From positions 558,001-622,000 of the forward strand of contig NZ_JABXJG010000001.1 of the NCBI RefSeq assembly GCF_013375535.1: 64,000 bases of DNA, read 5' to 3'. The notes below the pieces were generated by a model, which had not been told where the DNA came from, did no database searches, and was given only the letters and a program-made list of their open reading frames with translations. The position numbers and the translations under genes are program-made. This DNA is from Sphingobium sp. 15-1 (GTDB taxonomy: Bacteria > Pseudomonadota > Alphaproteobacteria > Sphingomonadales > Sphingomonadaceae). Positions within the stretch are counted from its first letter, which is position 1. Each line of letters begins with the position of its first letter. Positions 35,938 to 43,609 of the stretch are shown here, in pieces.

Positions 35938-37037
35938 GCGCGCAGCCTGCCCCCATGGCGCCACGTGCTCCGGCGAAGGCCGGAGTCCAGTCCCGCCGTT
36001 TGAACTGGGTTTTCCCGAGCCACTTGTCTCGCTCGAATGCCTCCGCAGGAACACGGGGCGCCTGGATCTGGGGGATGGGGTTTGTCGCCACGGCAGCATT
36101 GGCTACAACGATGGTGCTGTGGCACCACGACCAACCCCAGCCCGCCATGCAGGCGAAGATCGTGGAGGCCGCCCCCGCCATCCCCCGCCAATATCTCGCC
36201 CTCGTCCAGATGACCGAGCAAACCGCCCCGGCGGAAGAAGGCGACAAGGCCCGCGAGGAAAACCAACGCCTCGGCTTCTCTTCCGGCACGATCAGCGCCG
36301 CCAAGCCTTTCCACGCCCTCGCCACGGCGGGCGAGGACCATGACCGCGCCCTCCAATGCCTGACCCAAGCCGTCTATTATGAAGCCGCGCGCGAACCCGA
36401 AAGCGGCCAGCGCGCCGTCGCGCAGGTTGTGCTGAACCGCGTTCGCCACCCCGCCTTCGCCAAGACGGTGTGCGGCGTCGTCTACCAGCGCTTCGACGCG
36501 TCGGTTTGTCAGTTCAGCTTCGTCTGCGATGGCTCGCTGGCGCGCCGCCCGCTGCCGGACCTCTGGAACCGGGCGAAGCGGATCGCCGCCGACGCGCTGA
36601 CCGGCCGGGTCGAGAAGGACGTGGGCACCGCGACCCATTATCACGCCGATTATGTCTTCCCCCGCTGGGCGCCGCATCTGGCGAAGCTGGCGCAGATCGG
36701 CGCGCATATCTTCTATCGCTGGCCGGGCGGTTGGGGCATGCCGGGGGCGTTCACCGGCCGCTATGCGGGCGGCGAGCATATCCCCGCCTTCGACCCGTCG
36801 CGCTTCGCCACGGCGGCCGAACCGGCCATCGACTATCCGCCCGTCGCGGCCCTGCCCGAACGGCGGGCGGCCAACGATGTCGGCGGCCGCATGGACCCGA
36901 CCAAGGGCTGGAAACTCTCCATCCCCGATCCTCAGACAAGCGGCGGCGCGCTGAGCGACATGCTCGCCCGCCAGCAAAAAGCCGCACCCGTCACACTGGC
37001 GGCGGACGACCATCATCTCCAAGGGGTGCAACCATGA
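35934..37037 (+). CDS. SleB-type cell wall hydrolase in the secretion operon
   Basis: A 367-residue protein with one membrane segment (about 43-63) and a SleB/Hydrolase_2 domain (about 136-250). The domain contains the conserved QAVYYEAAREPESGQRAVAQ with its Glu, VLNRVRHPAFAKTVCGVVYQ and CQFSFVCDG. Family members cut peptidoglycan. The gene overlaps both the upstream ATPase and the downstream HlyD gene by 4 bases, so all three are made together; it may open the wall for the secretion complex. Residues 11-41 are encoded by a family B repeat (35965-36055), giving an unusual basic N-terminus. The native start may once have been elsewhere. Confidence 0.88.
   Translation: MSAQPAPMAPRAPAKAGVQSRRLNWVFPSHLSRSNASAGTRGAWIWGMGFVATAALATTMVLWHHDQPQPAMQAKIVEAAPAIPRQYLALVQMTEQTAPAEEGDKAREENQRLGFSSGTISAAKPFHALATAGEDHDRALQCLTQAVYYEAAREPESGQRAVAQVVLNRVRHPAFAKTVCGVVYQRFDASVCQFSFVCDGSLARRPLPDLWNRAKRIAADALTGRVEKDVGTATHYHADYVFPRWAPHLAKLAQIGAHIFYRWPGGWGMPGAFTGRYAGGEHIPAFDPSRFATAAEPAIDYPPVAALPERRAANDVGGRMDPTKGWKLSIPDPQTSGGALSDMLARQQKAAPVTLAADDHHLQGVQP
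35965..36055. repeat. Family B repeat embedded in the hydrolase coding sequence
   Basis: The segment has both ends of the element: GTGCTCCGGCGAAGGCCGGAG at the left and CCTCCGCAGGAACAC at the right. Its middle, TTTGAACTGGG... GAGCCACTTGTCTCGCTCGAATG, matches 38391-38435 and, inverted, 61886-61920. Unlike the other copies it is inside a gene and keeps the frame open, encoding RRLNWVFPSHLSRSNASAGT. Confidence 0.85.
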
Positions 37038-38308
37038 TTTCGCGCTGGATAAGCTGGCTGCGGGGGCAACCGGGCAACAAGCAGGTCATTCTCTACAGCG
37101 GCGGCGGCATGCTGGTCTTCCTGATGTGGGCCAGCCTGGCGCCGGTGGATGAAGTGACGCACGGGCAGGGCAGGGTGATCCCGTCCAGCAAGGCGCAGGT
37201 CATCCAGTCCGCTGAACCGACCACCATCGAGGAAATCCTGGTCCGCTCCGGCCAGAAGGTCAGCAAAGGCCAGCTTCTGGTGCGCCTGGACGACGCGATG
37301 CTGGCGTCTGAGCTTGGACAGATTCAGGCGGAGACGCGCTCGCTGACCGCGCGCGCTGGGCGTCTGGAGAAGGAAGGCACAGGCACCGGCGCGGCCTGCG
37401 CGACCGGCGGGCCGGAATGCGCGCAGGAACAGGCGCTGGCCGCAGTCCGCCAGTCCGCGCTGCGCAGCAAGCAGGATGCGATGTCGGCCGCCGTCGACCA
37501 GCGCCGCCGCGAACTGGGCGAGGCGCAGGCGACCATCGACAGCCTGGGCGGCAGCGTCCAGCTTGCGCGCCAGCGGGTGGCGATGCTGGAACCGCTCGCG
37601 GCGAAATCGATCATCCCGCAGACCGAATTGCTCGACGCCCGCCGCGATCTGGTGGACGCGCAGGGCCGGCTGAATGCCGCGCAACAACAGGCTTCGCGCG
37701 CATCCGCCGCGATCCGCGAAGCGCAGGCGCAGCAGTCGGAGGCGAATTTCCAATTCCGGCAGGATGCGCTCAACGAACGCAGCCAGCTTGAAGCCAAGAT
37801 TGCGGTCAACAGCGAGTCTCTTCGGGGCGCAAAGGGCCGGGCGCAGCGGGCGGAGATCCGCTCGCCGGTCGACGGCGTGGTCAACGATGTGCAGGTGACG
37901 ACCATCGGCGGCTATGTCAGCCCCGGCCAGAAGATCATGCAGATCGTCCCGGTGGGCGAAAAGCTGCTGGTCGAGGCGCGGGTGAAGCCCAACGACATCG
38001 CCTTCATCAAGACCGGCGACCGCGCCGTGGTGAAGGTGACAGCCTATGACTTCTCCATCTATGGCGGGCTGACCGGCACGGTGCAGCAGGTCTCTGCCGA
38101 CAGCGTCTATGACGAAGCGACCCGCGAAGCCTATTTCACCGTGGTCGTGGAGACGGACCGCGCCTGGCTCGGCTCAGGCGCGCACAAGCTGCCGATCACG
38201 CCCGGCATGGTGTGCGATGTGGAGATCATGACCGGCCGCAAGTCGGTGCTGGCCTATCTGCTGAAGCCCATCATGAAGGCCCGCTCGGAAGCGCTGCGGG
38301 AGCGGTAA
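37034..38308 (+). CDS. HlyD-family membrane fusion protein (LapC-like)
   Basis: A 424-residue periplasmic adaptor linking the ABC exporter to the TolC channel. It has a short cytoplasmic N-terminus, one membrane helix (about 19-38), a lipoyl-like half (IEEILVRSGQKVSKGQLLVRLDD), long coiled-coil hairpin (about 85-260) with many Ala, Arg, Gln and Glu, then the second lipoyl half (AEIRSPVDGVVNDVQVTTIG) and beta-barrel region to VEIMTGRKSVLAYLLKPI, which is the family's usual end. It begins in an ATGA overlap with the hydrolase gene and is the last gene of the operon. Confidence 0.94.
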   Translation: MISRWISWLRGQPGNKQVILYSGGGMLVFLMWASLAPVDEVTHGQGRVIPSSKAQVIQSAEPTTIEEILVRSGQKVSKGQLLVRLDDAMLASELGQIQAETRSLTARAGRLEKEGTGTGAACATGGPECAQEQALAAVRQSALRSKQDAMSAAVDQRRRELGEAQATIDSLGGSVQLARQRVAMLEPLAAKSIIPQTELLDARRDLVDAQGRLNAAQQQASRASAAIREAQAQQSEANFQFRQDALNERSQLEAKIAVNSESLRGAKGRAQRAEIRSPVDGVVNDVQVTTIGGYVSPGQKIMQIVPVGEKLLVEARVKPNDIAFIKTGDRAVVKVTAYDFSIYGGLTGTVQQVSADSVYDEATREAYFTVVVETDRAWLGSGAHKLPITPGMVCDVEIMTGRKSVLAYLLKPIMKARSEALRER

Positions 38309-38338
38309 GCCTACCCTCAAGGATTCCCCAAGGATGAG

Positions 38339-38448
38339 GTGCTCCTGCGAAGGCAGGAGCCCAGTTCCGCCCTGGGATGAGCGTTCTACCGTTTGAACTG
38401 GGCTCTCACGAGCCACGCGTCTCGTTCGAGTGCCTCCGCAGGAGCACG
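38339..38448. repeat. Family B repeat between convergent genes
   Basis: A full-length copy: GGTGCTCCTGCGAAGGCAGG at the left, GAACTGGGCTCTCACGAGCC and TCTCGTTCGAGTGCC in the middle, CCTCCGCAGGAGCAC at the right. Nested hairpins can form within each end and between CCAGTTC and GAACTGG. It separates the HlyD gene from the convergent LapG-like gene and may end transcription from both sides. Confidence 0.87.
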
Positions 38449-38473
38449 ATTCACCAGGAAGGCGAGGGCGCCC

Positions 38474-39538
38474 TCACCGCGCCGCGAACCGCACAGGCTG
38501 CGGCGTCGTCACCCGATAGCCATGGGTCCAGCGCCCAAAGGCATTGAAGCTCATGATCGGCCGATAATCGCTGACGCTGGACGAAGGCAGCACCCGGTCG
38601 GTCATATTGTCGAGGATCATCAAATCCCCGCCGATCCGCACCGCCAGCACGGCGTGATCGGCCTGCCGCACGAGATCGCGGGCGATCACCAGGAACATGG
38701 CGTGCCGGTCGAACCCCGCCGCCTCCAGCAGTTTCATCTTGGCGATGGCATAATCCTCGCAATCGCCCGCGCCGCTTTGCAGCGTCCGCGCCGCCGAAGC
38801 CCAATTGTCGCCGCCCTGCCGGTCGTCCACGAAGCGCAGCCGCCGGTTGACCCAGCTATTGATCATCTCGACCTGCTGTTGCGCCGCCGATCCGCGAGCC
38901 GCGTTCAGGACACCGCTCCAGACCCCCTTGCCGGGCAGCGCCGCCGAAACGGAAGCCCATTTGCCGTCGAGCAGGGTGCGGGAGATCGGCATGGCGACCG
39001 ATCCGAACACGTCGGGCTGCCCATTGCGCGGCGGCATGATCTGGCCCGAAAGTGCGGGAACCGGGCGAGTCGGCATGACGAAGCCGCTTTCCTGCGGAAT
39101 TGCGGCAACCGACGGCGCCGGCAGGAACCCGCGCATGAAGCCCGGCACCAGCTCCGGCTGGCGATAGCTCACCACGGAAAGCTGGACGCCCTGCAACCGC
39201 CAGCCCGGCAGCTTGCCGCTGAAGTCGCTCAGGCGCCGGTCGTTGACGATCGCGTCGGGAACGACGGGTTGCGCCACCCAGGGGGCCTGGACATTGCCAC
39301 TGCCCTGTTGCGCGCTGATCGCCGCCAGACGGCTCATGCCGCCCGCGAGAAGATTGGCGGAGACGCGGTCGGCGGGCGTATAGGCCAACCCGCTCTGCGT
39401 GAAAGCGTCCGGAAAAGTTCCCAGCGGCGCCTGAGCCAGAGCATTGCCGCTTGCCGTCACCAGCAGCAGCGCGGAGGTGGCGCGAAGCGCGAAACGGCGC
39501 AGGGCCGACGGGCGAAGGGGCGGGGCGAAGCCTGACAT
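38474..39538 (-). CDS. LapG-type periplasmic cysteine protease (transglutaminase-like)
   Basis: A 354-residue exported protein with signal peptide (about 1-36, ending ALAQA), a variable middle, and a C-terminal bacterial transglutaminase-like cysteine protease domain (about 185-345). The catalytic triad can be read as Cys260 (SGAGDCEDYA), His295 (QADHAVLAV) and Asp310 (MILDNMTD). LapG of Pseudomonas cuts LapA after a dialanine motif to release it from the cell surface; the adhesin upstream has such a motif. The N-terminal extension of about 150 residues is longer than in LapG. It is convergent with the secretion operon. No LapD partner is visible in the window. Confidence 0.88.
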   Translation of the reverse strand: MSGFAPPLRPSALRRFALRATSALLLVTASGNALAQAPLGTFPDAFTQSGLAYTPADRVSANLLAGGMSRLAAISAQQGSGNVQAPWVAQPVVPDAIVNDRRLSDFSGKLPGWRLQGVQLSVVSYRQPELVPGFMRGFLPAPSVAAIPQESGFVMPTRPVPALSGQIMPPRNGQPDVFGSVAMPISRTLLDGKWASVSAALPGKGVWSGVLNAARGSAAQQQVEMINSWVNRRLRFVDDRQGGDNWASAARTLQSGAGDCEDYAIAKMKLLEAAGFDRHAMFLVIARDLVRQADHAVLAVRIGGDLMILDNMTDRVLPSSSVSDYRPIMSFNAFGRWTHGYRVTTPQPVRFAAR

Positions 39539-39600
39539 GCTTGCCCGTATCGCGCCGAAAATTGAACATCCGGTGCCCCGCGCTGGTTAACGCGGCGGTA

Positions 39601-39720
39601 GGCAAAAAATTGCCGGCAATTTTTTGCCCGGCAATTTCCCGGCCAATCGCGACAATCCAGTTCGCCGCGATTGGCCTGAAAATCGACAATTTGGTTTTGC
39701 GCGATTTTCAAGAAAATCGC
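39601..39720. repeat. Cluster of three palindromes between parE and the LapG-like gene
   Basis: A perfect 28-base palindrome occupies 39601-39628 (centre TTGCCGGCAA). It is followed by an 11-bp stem, GGCCAATCGCG 39641-39651 with CGCGATTGGCC 39666-39676, and a third hairpin GCGATTTTC 39701-39709 with GAAAATCGC 39712-39720. The last lies four bases after the parE stop and could end parE transcription. Together they take up most of the 185-base gap. Confidence 0.75.
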
Positions 39721-39723
39721 CTG

Positions 39724-41700
39724 TCAGGCGTCGATCGTCTCTTCGTCGACGTTCGCGGCATTTTCCTGAATGAAGGCGAAGCGGTGCGCCGGATTGGTGC
39801 CCATCAGCCGCTCGACCAGTTCGCGGACCTGCTGCCGGTCCTCAATGTCGTCGGGCAGGGTGACGCGGATCAGGCTGCGCGTCTTGGGGTCCATGGTCGT
39901 TTCGCGGAGCTGCCCCGGATTCATCTCGCCCAGCCCCTTGAAGCGGCTGACGTCGACCTTCTTGCCCTTGAACTCCTTGCGCAGAATCTCCTCGCGATGC
40001 GCATCGTCCTTGGCGTAGAGGCTCTTGCCGCCCGCGACCAGCCGATAGAGCGGCGGCTGCGCCAGATAAAGATGCCCCCGCCGCACCAATTCCGGCATCT
40101 CCTGGAAGAAAAAGGTCATCAGCAAAGTCGCGATATGCGCGCCGTCGACATCGGCGTCCGTCATGATGACGATCCGCTCATAGCGCAGATTGTCCGGATT
40201 GCAGTCCTTGCGCGTGCCGCAGCCCAGCGCCAGGATCATGTCGGCAATCTCCTGATTGGCCAGGATCTTGGCGGTATTGGCGGACGCCACGTTCAAGATC
40301 TTGCCGCGCAGGGGCAGGATTGCCTGGGTCTTGCGGTCCCGCGCCTGCTTGGCCGAACCGCCCGCCGAGTCCCCCTCGACCAGAAAGATTTCCGCGCCCT
40401 CCGGATCGTCATTGGAACAGTCGGTCAGCTTGCCCGGCAGCCGCAGCTTGCGCGAATTGGTCGCGGTCTTGCGCTTGACCTCTTTCTCCTGCTTGCGCTT
40501 CAGCCGCTCGTCCATCCGGTCGAGTACATAGGCGAGCAGCGCCTTGCCGCGCTCCATATGGTCGGACAGATAATGGTCGAAATGGTCGCGCACCGCATTT
40601 TCGACCAGCCGCGCCGCCTCCGGGCTGGTGAGCCGGTCCTTGGTCTGGCTCTGAAACTGGGGATCGCGGATGAAGACCGACAGCATGATCTCCGAAGAGG
40701 TCACGATGTCGTCGGCGGTGATGTCCTTCGCCTTCTTCTGCCCCACCAGTTCGCCAAAGGCGCGGATGCCCTTCACCAGCGCGGCGCGCAGGCCGGTTTC
40801 ATGGGTGCCGCCATCGGGCGTCGGAATGGTGTTGCAATACCAGCTATAGGAACCGTCCGACCAGAGCGGCCAGGCCACCGCCCATTCGACCCGCCCGGCT
40901 GCGTCCGGAAAATCCTGATTCCCCGAGAAAAAGGCGCTTGTCGCGCACTCCCGGTCGCCCACCTGCTCCTTCAGATGATCGGCCAGACCGCCGGGGAACT
41001 GGAACACCGCTTCGGCCGGCGTGTCGTCGCTGATCAGTTCCGGCGCGCATTTCCAGCGGATTTCCACGCCCGCGAACAGATAGGCCTTGGACCGCGCCAG
41101 CCGGTATAGGCGGGAGGGCTTGAACTTCTGTTCCCCGAAAATCTCCGTATCCGGAACAAAACTGACCGATGTGCCGCGCCGGTTGGGCGCCGCGCCGACC
41201 TTCTCCAGCCCGCTGCTGGGCAGGCCCTGGGTGAAGCTCTGGCGGAACAGTTCCTTGTTGCGCGCCACCTCGACCACGGTGATGATCGAGAGCGCGTTCA
41301 CCACACTGATGCCGACGCCGTGCAGGCCGCCCGATGTCGCATAGGCCTTGTCCGTGAACTTGCCGCCCGAATGGAGCGTGGTCAGGATCACTTCCAGCGC
41401 CGACTTGCCCGGAAATTTGGGGTGCGGGTCGACCGGGATGCCCCGGCCATTGTCGGTGATGGTCAGCCGGTTGCCCGGCTCCAGCAGCACCTCGATTCGC
41501 GTCGCATGGCCAGCGACCGCCTCGTCCATGCTGTTGTCGAGCACTTCGGACGCAAGGTGATGCAACGCCCGCTCGTCCGTGCCGCCGATATACATGCCGG
41601 GGCGGCGGCGCACCGGCTCCAGCCCCTCCAGCACTTCGATGGCGGAGGCGTCATATTGCGGGGCGGAGGAGGGATTGGCGGCGAACAGGTCTTCGGACAT
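39724..41700 (-). CDS. parE: DNA topoisomerase IV subunit B
   Basis: A 658-residue ATPase subunit of topoisomerase IV, which unlinks daughter chromosomes. The GHKL ATPase part shows EVLDNSMDEAVAGHA, TITDNGRGIPVD and SGGLHGVGISVVNALS. The TOPRIM part shows LVEGDSAGGSAKQARDRKTQ with its catalytic Glu and the DADVDGAHIATLL metal site, and the C-terminal GEMNPGQLRETTMDP follows. It resembles GyrB, but the length (GyrB usually exceeds 780 residues) and these motifs favour ParE. The matching parC starts about 20 kb away at 62054. Confidence 0.96.
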   Translation of the reverse strand: MSEDLFAANPSSAPQYDASAIEVLEGLEPVRRRPGMYIGGTDERALHHLASEVLDNSMDEAVAGHATRIEVLLEPGNRLTITDNGRGIPVDPHPKFPGKSALEVILTTLHSGGKFTDKAYATSGGLHGVGISVVNALSIITVVEVARNKELFRQSFTQGLPSSGLEKVGAAPNRRGTSVSFVPDTEIFGEQKFKPSRLYRLARSKAYLFAGVEIRWKCAPELISDDTPAEAVFQFPGGLADHLKEQVGDRECATSAFFSGNQDFPDAAGRVEWAVAWPLWSDGSYSWYCNTIPTPDGGTHETGLRAALVKGIRAFGELVGQKKAKDITADDIVTSSEIMLSVFIRDPQFQSQTKDRLTSPEAARLVENAVRDHFDHYLSDHMERGKALLAYVLDRMDERLKRKQEKEVKRKTATNSRKLRLPGKLTDCSNDDPEGAEIFLVEGDSAGGSAKQARDRKTQAILPLRGKILNVASANTAKILANQEIADMILALGCGTRKDCNPDNLRYERIVIMTDADVDGAHIATLLMTFFFQEMPELVRRGHLYLAQPPLYRLVAGGKSLYAKDDAHREEILRKEFKGKKVDVSRFKGLGEMNPGQLRETTMDPKTRSLIRVTLPDDIEDRQQVRELVERLMGTNPAHRFAFIQENAANVDEETIDA

Positions 41701-41747
41701 GGATATAAGCTATAAGGAGGCAGACGGCGGGCGCAAGCGCGCGTTGG

Positions 41748-42185
41748 TCAAGGCAGCGGATCGCGCAGCGCGGCCCACAACTGCTTCACCCGCCCGTTGA
41801 GGTCGGTCAGTTGCGCCCCGTCCATGCCTGACCGTTCCAGCAAGGCTTCGCCCAGGCAGCCGCATTCCTCCCGCATGGCCGCGCCGCGCTCCGTCAGGCG
41901 CACGTCCACGCGCCGTTCGTCGGCCGTGCTGCGGGCGCGGGTCAGGAAGCCCGCCGCCTCCAGCCGCTTCACCAGCGGCGTCACGGTGCTGGATTCGAGC
42001 GACAGCCGCTCCGCGATCTGGCCGATGGTGCGGCCATCCTGTTCCCACAGGGCATGCAGCACCAGATATTGCGGATAGGTGATGCCCAGCCGGTCCAGCA
42101 TCGGCTTGTAGACCCGGCCAATGGCCATGCTGGCAGCATAGAGCGAGAAGCAGAGTTGATTGTCGAGCGGCAGGGCGGCGGGCAT
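41748..42185 (-). CDS. ohrR: Organic peroxide sensor OhrR (MarR family)
   Basis: A 145-residue MarR-family repressor. The N-terminal LDNQLCFSLYAAS places the redox-sensing Cys at residue 12, as in OhrR proteins. The winged helix (about 45-110) includes IGQIAERLSLESSTVTPLVK and the wing Asp/Arg TADERRVDVRLTERG. A further Cys pair (EECGCLG) could form the disulfide seen in two-Cys OhrR types. It is divergent from ohr with two palindromic sites between them, which fits auto- and ohr-repression relieved by organic hydroperoxides. Confidence 0.93.
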   Translation of the reverse strand: MPAALPLDNQLCFSLYAASMAIGRVYKPMLDRLGITYPQYLVLHALWEQDGRTIGQIAERLSLESSTVTPLVKRLEAAGFLTRARSTADERRVDVRLTERGAAMREECGCLGEALLERSGMDGAQLTDLNGRVKQLWAALRDPLP

Positions 42186-42221
42186 GGCTGGTCTCCTTCA
42201 CCGGTTCCATAGCATGAAAAT

Positions 42222-42299
42222 ATATATCGCGATAAATAAATCGCTGGACAAGAGACCGCGCTACGCTCATATGAAGTTTATCGCGATAAATATTATCGC
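42222..42299. promoter_or_regulatory. Divergent ohrR/ohr control region with two palindromic operators
   Basis: TTTATCGCGATAAA at 42277-42290 is a perfect 14-base palindrome, and TATCGCGATA at 42225-42234 repeats its core. A third half-like TATTATCGC follows at 42291-42299. These AT-rich dyads around CGCG sit in the 135-base gap between the divergent genes and are the likely OhrR binding sites, one near each start. Confidence 0.75.
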
Positions 42300-42320
42300 A
42301 GACTATAAAGGAGCAAGCCG

Positions 42321-42746
42321 ATGTCCATCGATGTGAAATATGTCACCCGCGCCACGGCCACTGGCGGACGCGACGGAGAAGCCCGGTCGGAAGACGGCCG
42401 TTTCGCCGCAAAGCTGTCGACGCCCAAGGAACTGGGCGGCCCCGGCGGCGACGGCACCAACCCCGAACAGCTCTTCGCGGCGGGCTATTCGGCCTGTTTC
42501 ATCGGCGCGCTCAAGGTCGCGGGCGGCCAGTTGAAGATTCGCGTGCCGCAGGATGTCAGCGTCACCGCGACGGTGGGGATCGGCCCGCGCGCGGCGGGCG
42601 GCTTCGGCATCACCGCCGATCTGGAAGTCAGCCTGCCCGGCGTGGAGCGCGCCGACGCGGAAAAGCTGGTCGAGGCGGCGCACCAGATTTGCCCCTATTC
42701 CAACGCCACGCGCAACAATGTCGATGTCGGGCTGACCATCGCCTGA
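42321..42746 (+). CDS. ohr: Organic hydroperoxide resistance protein Ohr (OsmC family)
   Basis: A 141-residue thiol peroxidase that reduces organic hydroperoxides with lipoyl-protein as electron donor. The two catalytic Cys are Cys59 (AAGYSACFIGAL) and Cys124 (AHQICPYSNATRNN), and the Ohr-type EDGRFAAKLSTPKELGG segment with the active-site Arg is earlier. The ribosome site AAGGAGCAAGCCG precedes the ATG. It ends 20 bases before a strong terminator and is regulated in all likelihood by the divergent ohrR. Confidence 0.96.
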   Translation: MSIDVKYVTRATATGGRDGEARSEDGRFAAKLSTPKELGGPGGDGTNPEQLFAAGYSACFIGALKVAGGQLKIRVPQDVSVTATVGIGPRAAGGFGITADLEVSLPGVERADAEKLVEAAHQICPYSNATRNNVDVGLTIA

Positions 42747-42765
42747 TCGCACCACAGCCCAACGA

Positions 42766-42798
42766 AAAAGGGCCGCTCCTGACTGGAGCGGCCCTTTT
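42766..42798. terminator. Bidirectional intrinsic terminator between ohr and gcrA
   Basis: AAAAGGGCCGCTCC (42766-42779) pairs perfectly with GGAGCGGCCCTTTT (42785-42798) around a 5-base loop. The A-run on one side and T-run on the other make it work in both directions, ending ohr on the plus strand and gcrA on the minus strand. Confidence 0.92.
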
Positions 42799-42814
42799 CA
42801 TGCCGGTATCAAAA

Positions 42815-43492
42815 TCAGCGAACCCGCGGCCCGCCAAAAGGCAGGGGCGGCGGCGGACGGCGGGTGCCGCGGGGCAACTGCGCCTGATAGGCGCGCCCGC
42901 AATGCTCGACGCAATAGGGGAAGCCGGGGTTCACCGTTTCACCGCAGAAATGGAAGTCCGGCTCGCCGGGATGGCCCATAGGCCATTTGCAGATACGCTC
43001 GGTCAGGTCCAGCAGGGAGGTCTTGCCGGCGATTTCCGGGCTGGGCTTGGCCGGCACCAGACGGCGCGGCGGGGCGGGCGGAATCGGCGCCTGCTGGTCG
43101 CCCGGGCCCTGCCGCAAGAAGCCGCCGGGCCCGACCGAGATGATGCGCGGCTGCGGCTTGGGCGCTTCTGTTTCCGGAGCGGCCGCCACCGGGGCAGGCG
43201 CGGGCGCAGGCGCCGCCGGCCGGACGGGCGAGGGCGCCGCATGCTGCTGCACCGGAGCGGCGGGCTTGGGCGCTTCGGTTTCGGACGCGGGCTTGCGCAT
43301 GGGCGGCGCGGCCTTTTTCGGCACTTCGTTGGCTTTCACCGGGGAAGGGCGCGATTGCAGGCCCAGGCGATGCGCCTTGCCGATCACGGCGTTGCGGCTG
43401 ACCCCGCCCAGTTCGTCCGCGATCTGGCTGGCGGTCAGGCCCCGTTCCCACATTGCCTTGAGCTGGTCGATACGCTCGTCGGTCCAGGACAA
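42815..43492 (-). CDS. gcrA: Cell-cycle regulator GcrA
   Basis: A 225-residue GcrA, the alphaproteobacterial sigma-70 cofactor that binds methylated GANTC promoters and drives cell-cycle genes. The N-terminal DNA-binding part is SWTDERIDQLKAMWERGLTA then SQIADELGGVSRNAVIGKAH. A long Pro/Ala-rich linker (about 60-150) is followed by the C-terminal Cys/His region CKWPMGHPGEPDFHFCG and FPYCVEHCGRAYQ. The start is TTG at 43492, giving the family's MSWTDERI N-terminus behind GAGGAG; a TTG at 43507 only adds five residues. Confidence 0.95.
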   Translation of the reverse strand: MSWTDERIDQLKAMWERGLTASQIADELGGVSRNAVIGKAHRLGLQSRPSPVKANEVPKKAAPPMRKPASETEAPKPAAPVQQHAAPSPVRPAAPAPAPAPVAAAPETEAPKPQPRIISVGPGGFLRQGPGDQQAPIPPAPPRRLVPAKPSPEIAGKTSLLDLTERICKWPMGHPGEPDFHFCGETVNPGFPYCVEHCGRAYQAQLPRGTRRPPPPLPFGGPRVR

Positions 43493-43609
43493 TGAATGAC
43501 TCCTCAAAATTTCAAATTCGCGCCCTATATGGGGCGCGCCGGCCCGGGTTCAATTTCCCGTGCACAACGCCCTTGCGGCACAACCCCACAGCCGATAGTC
43601 GATCCGACC

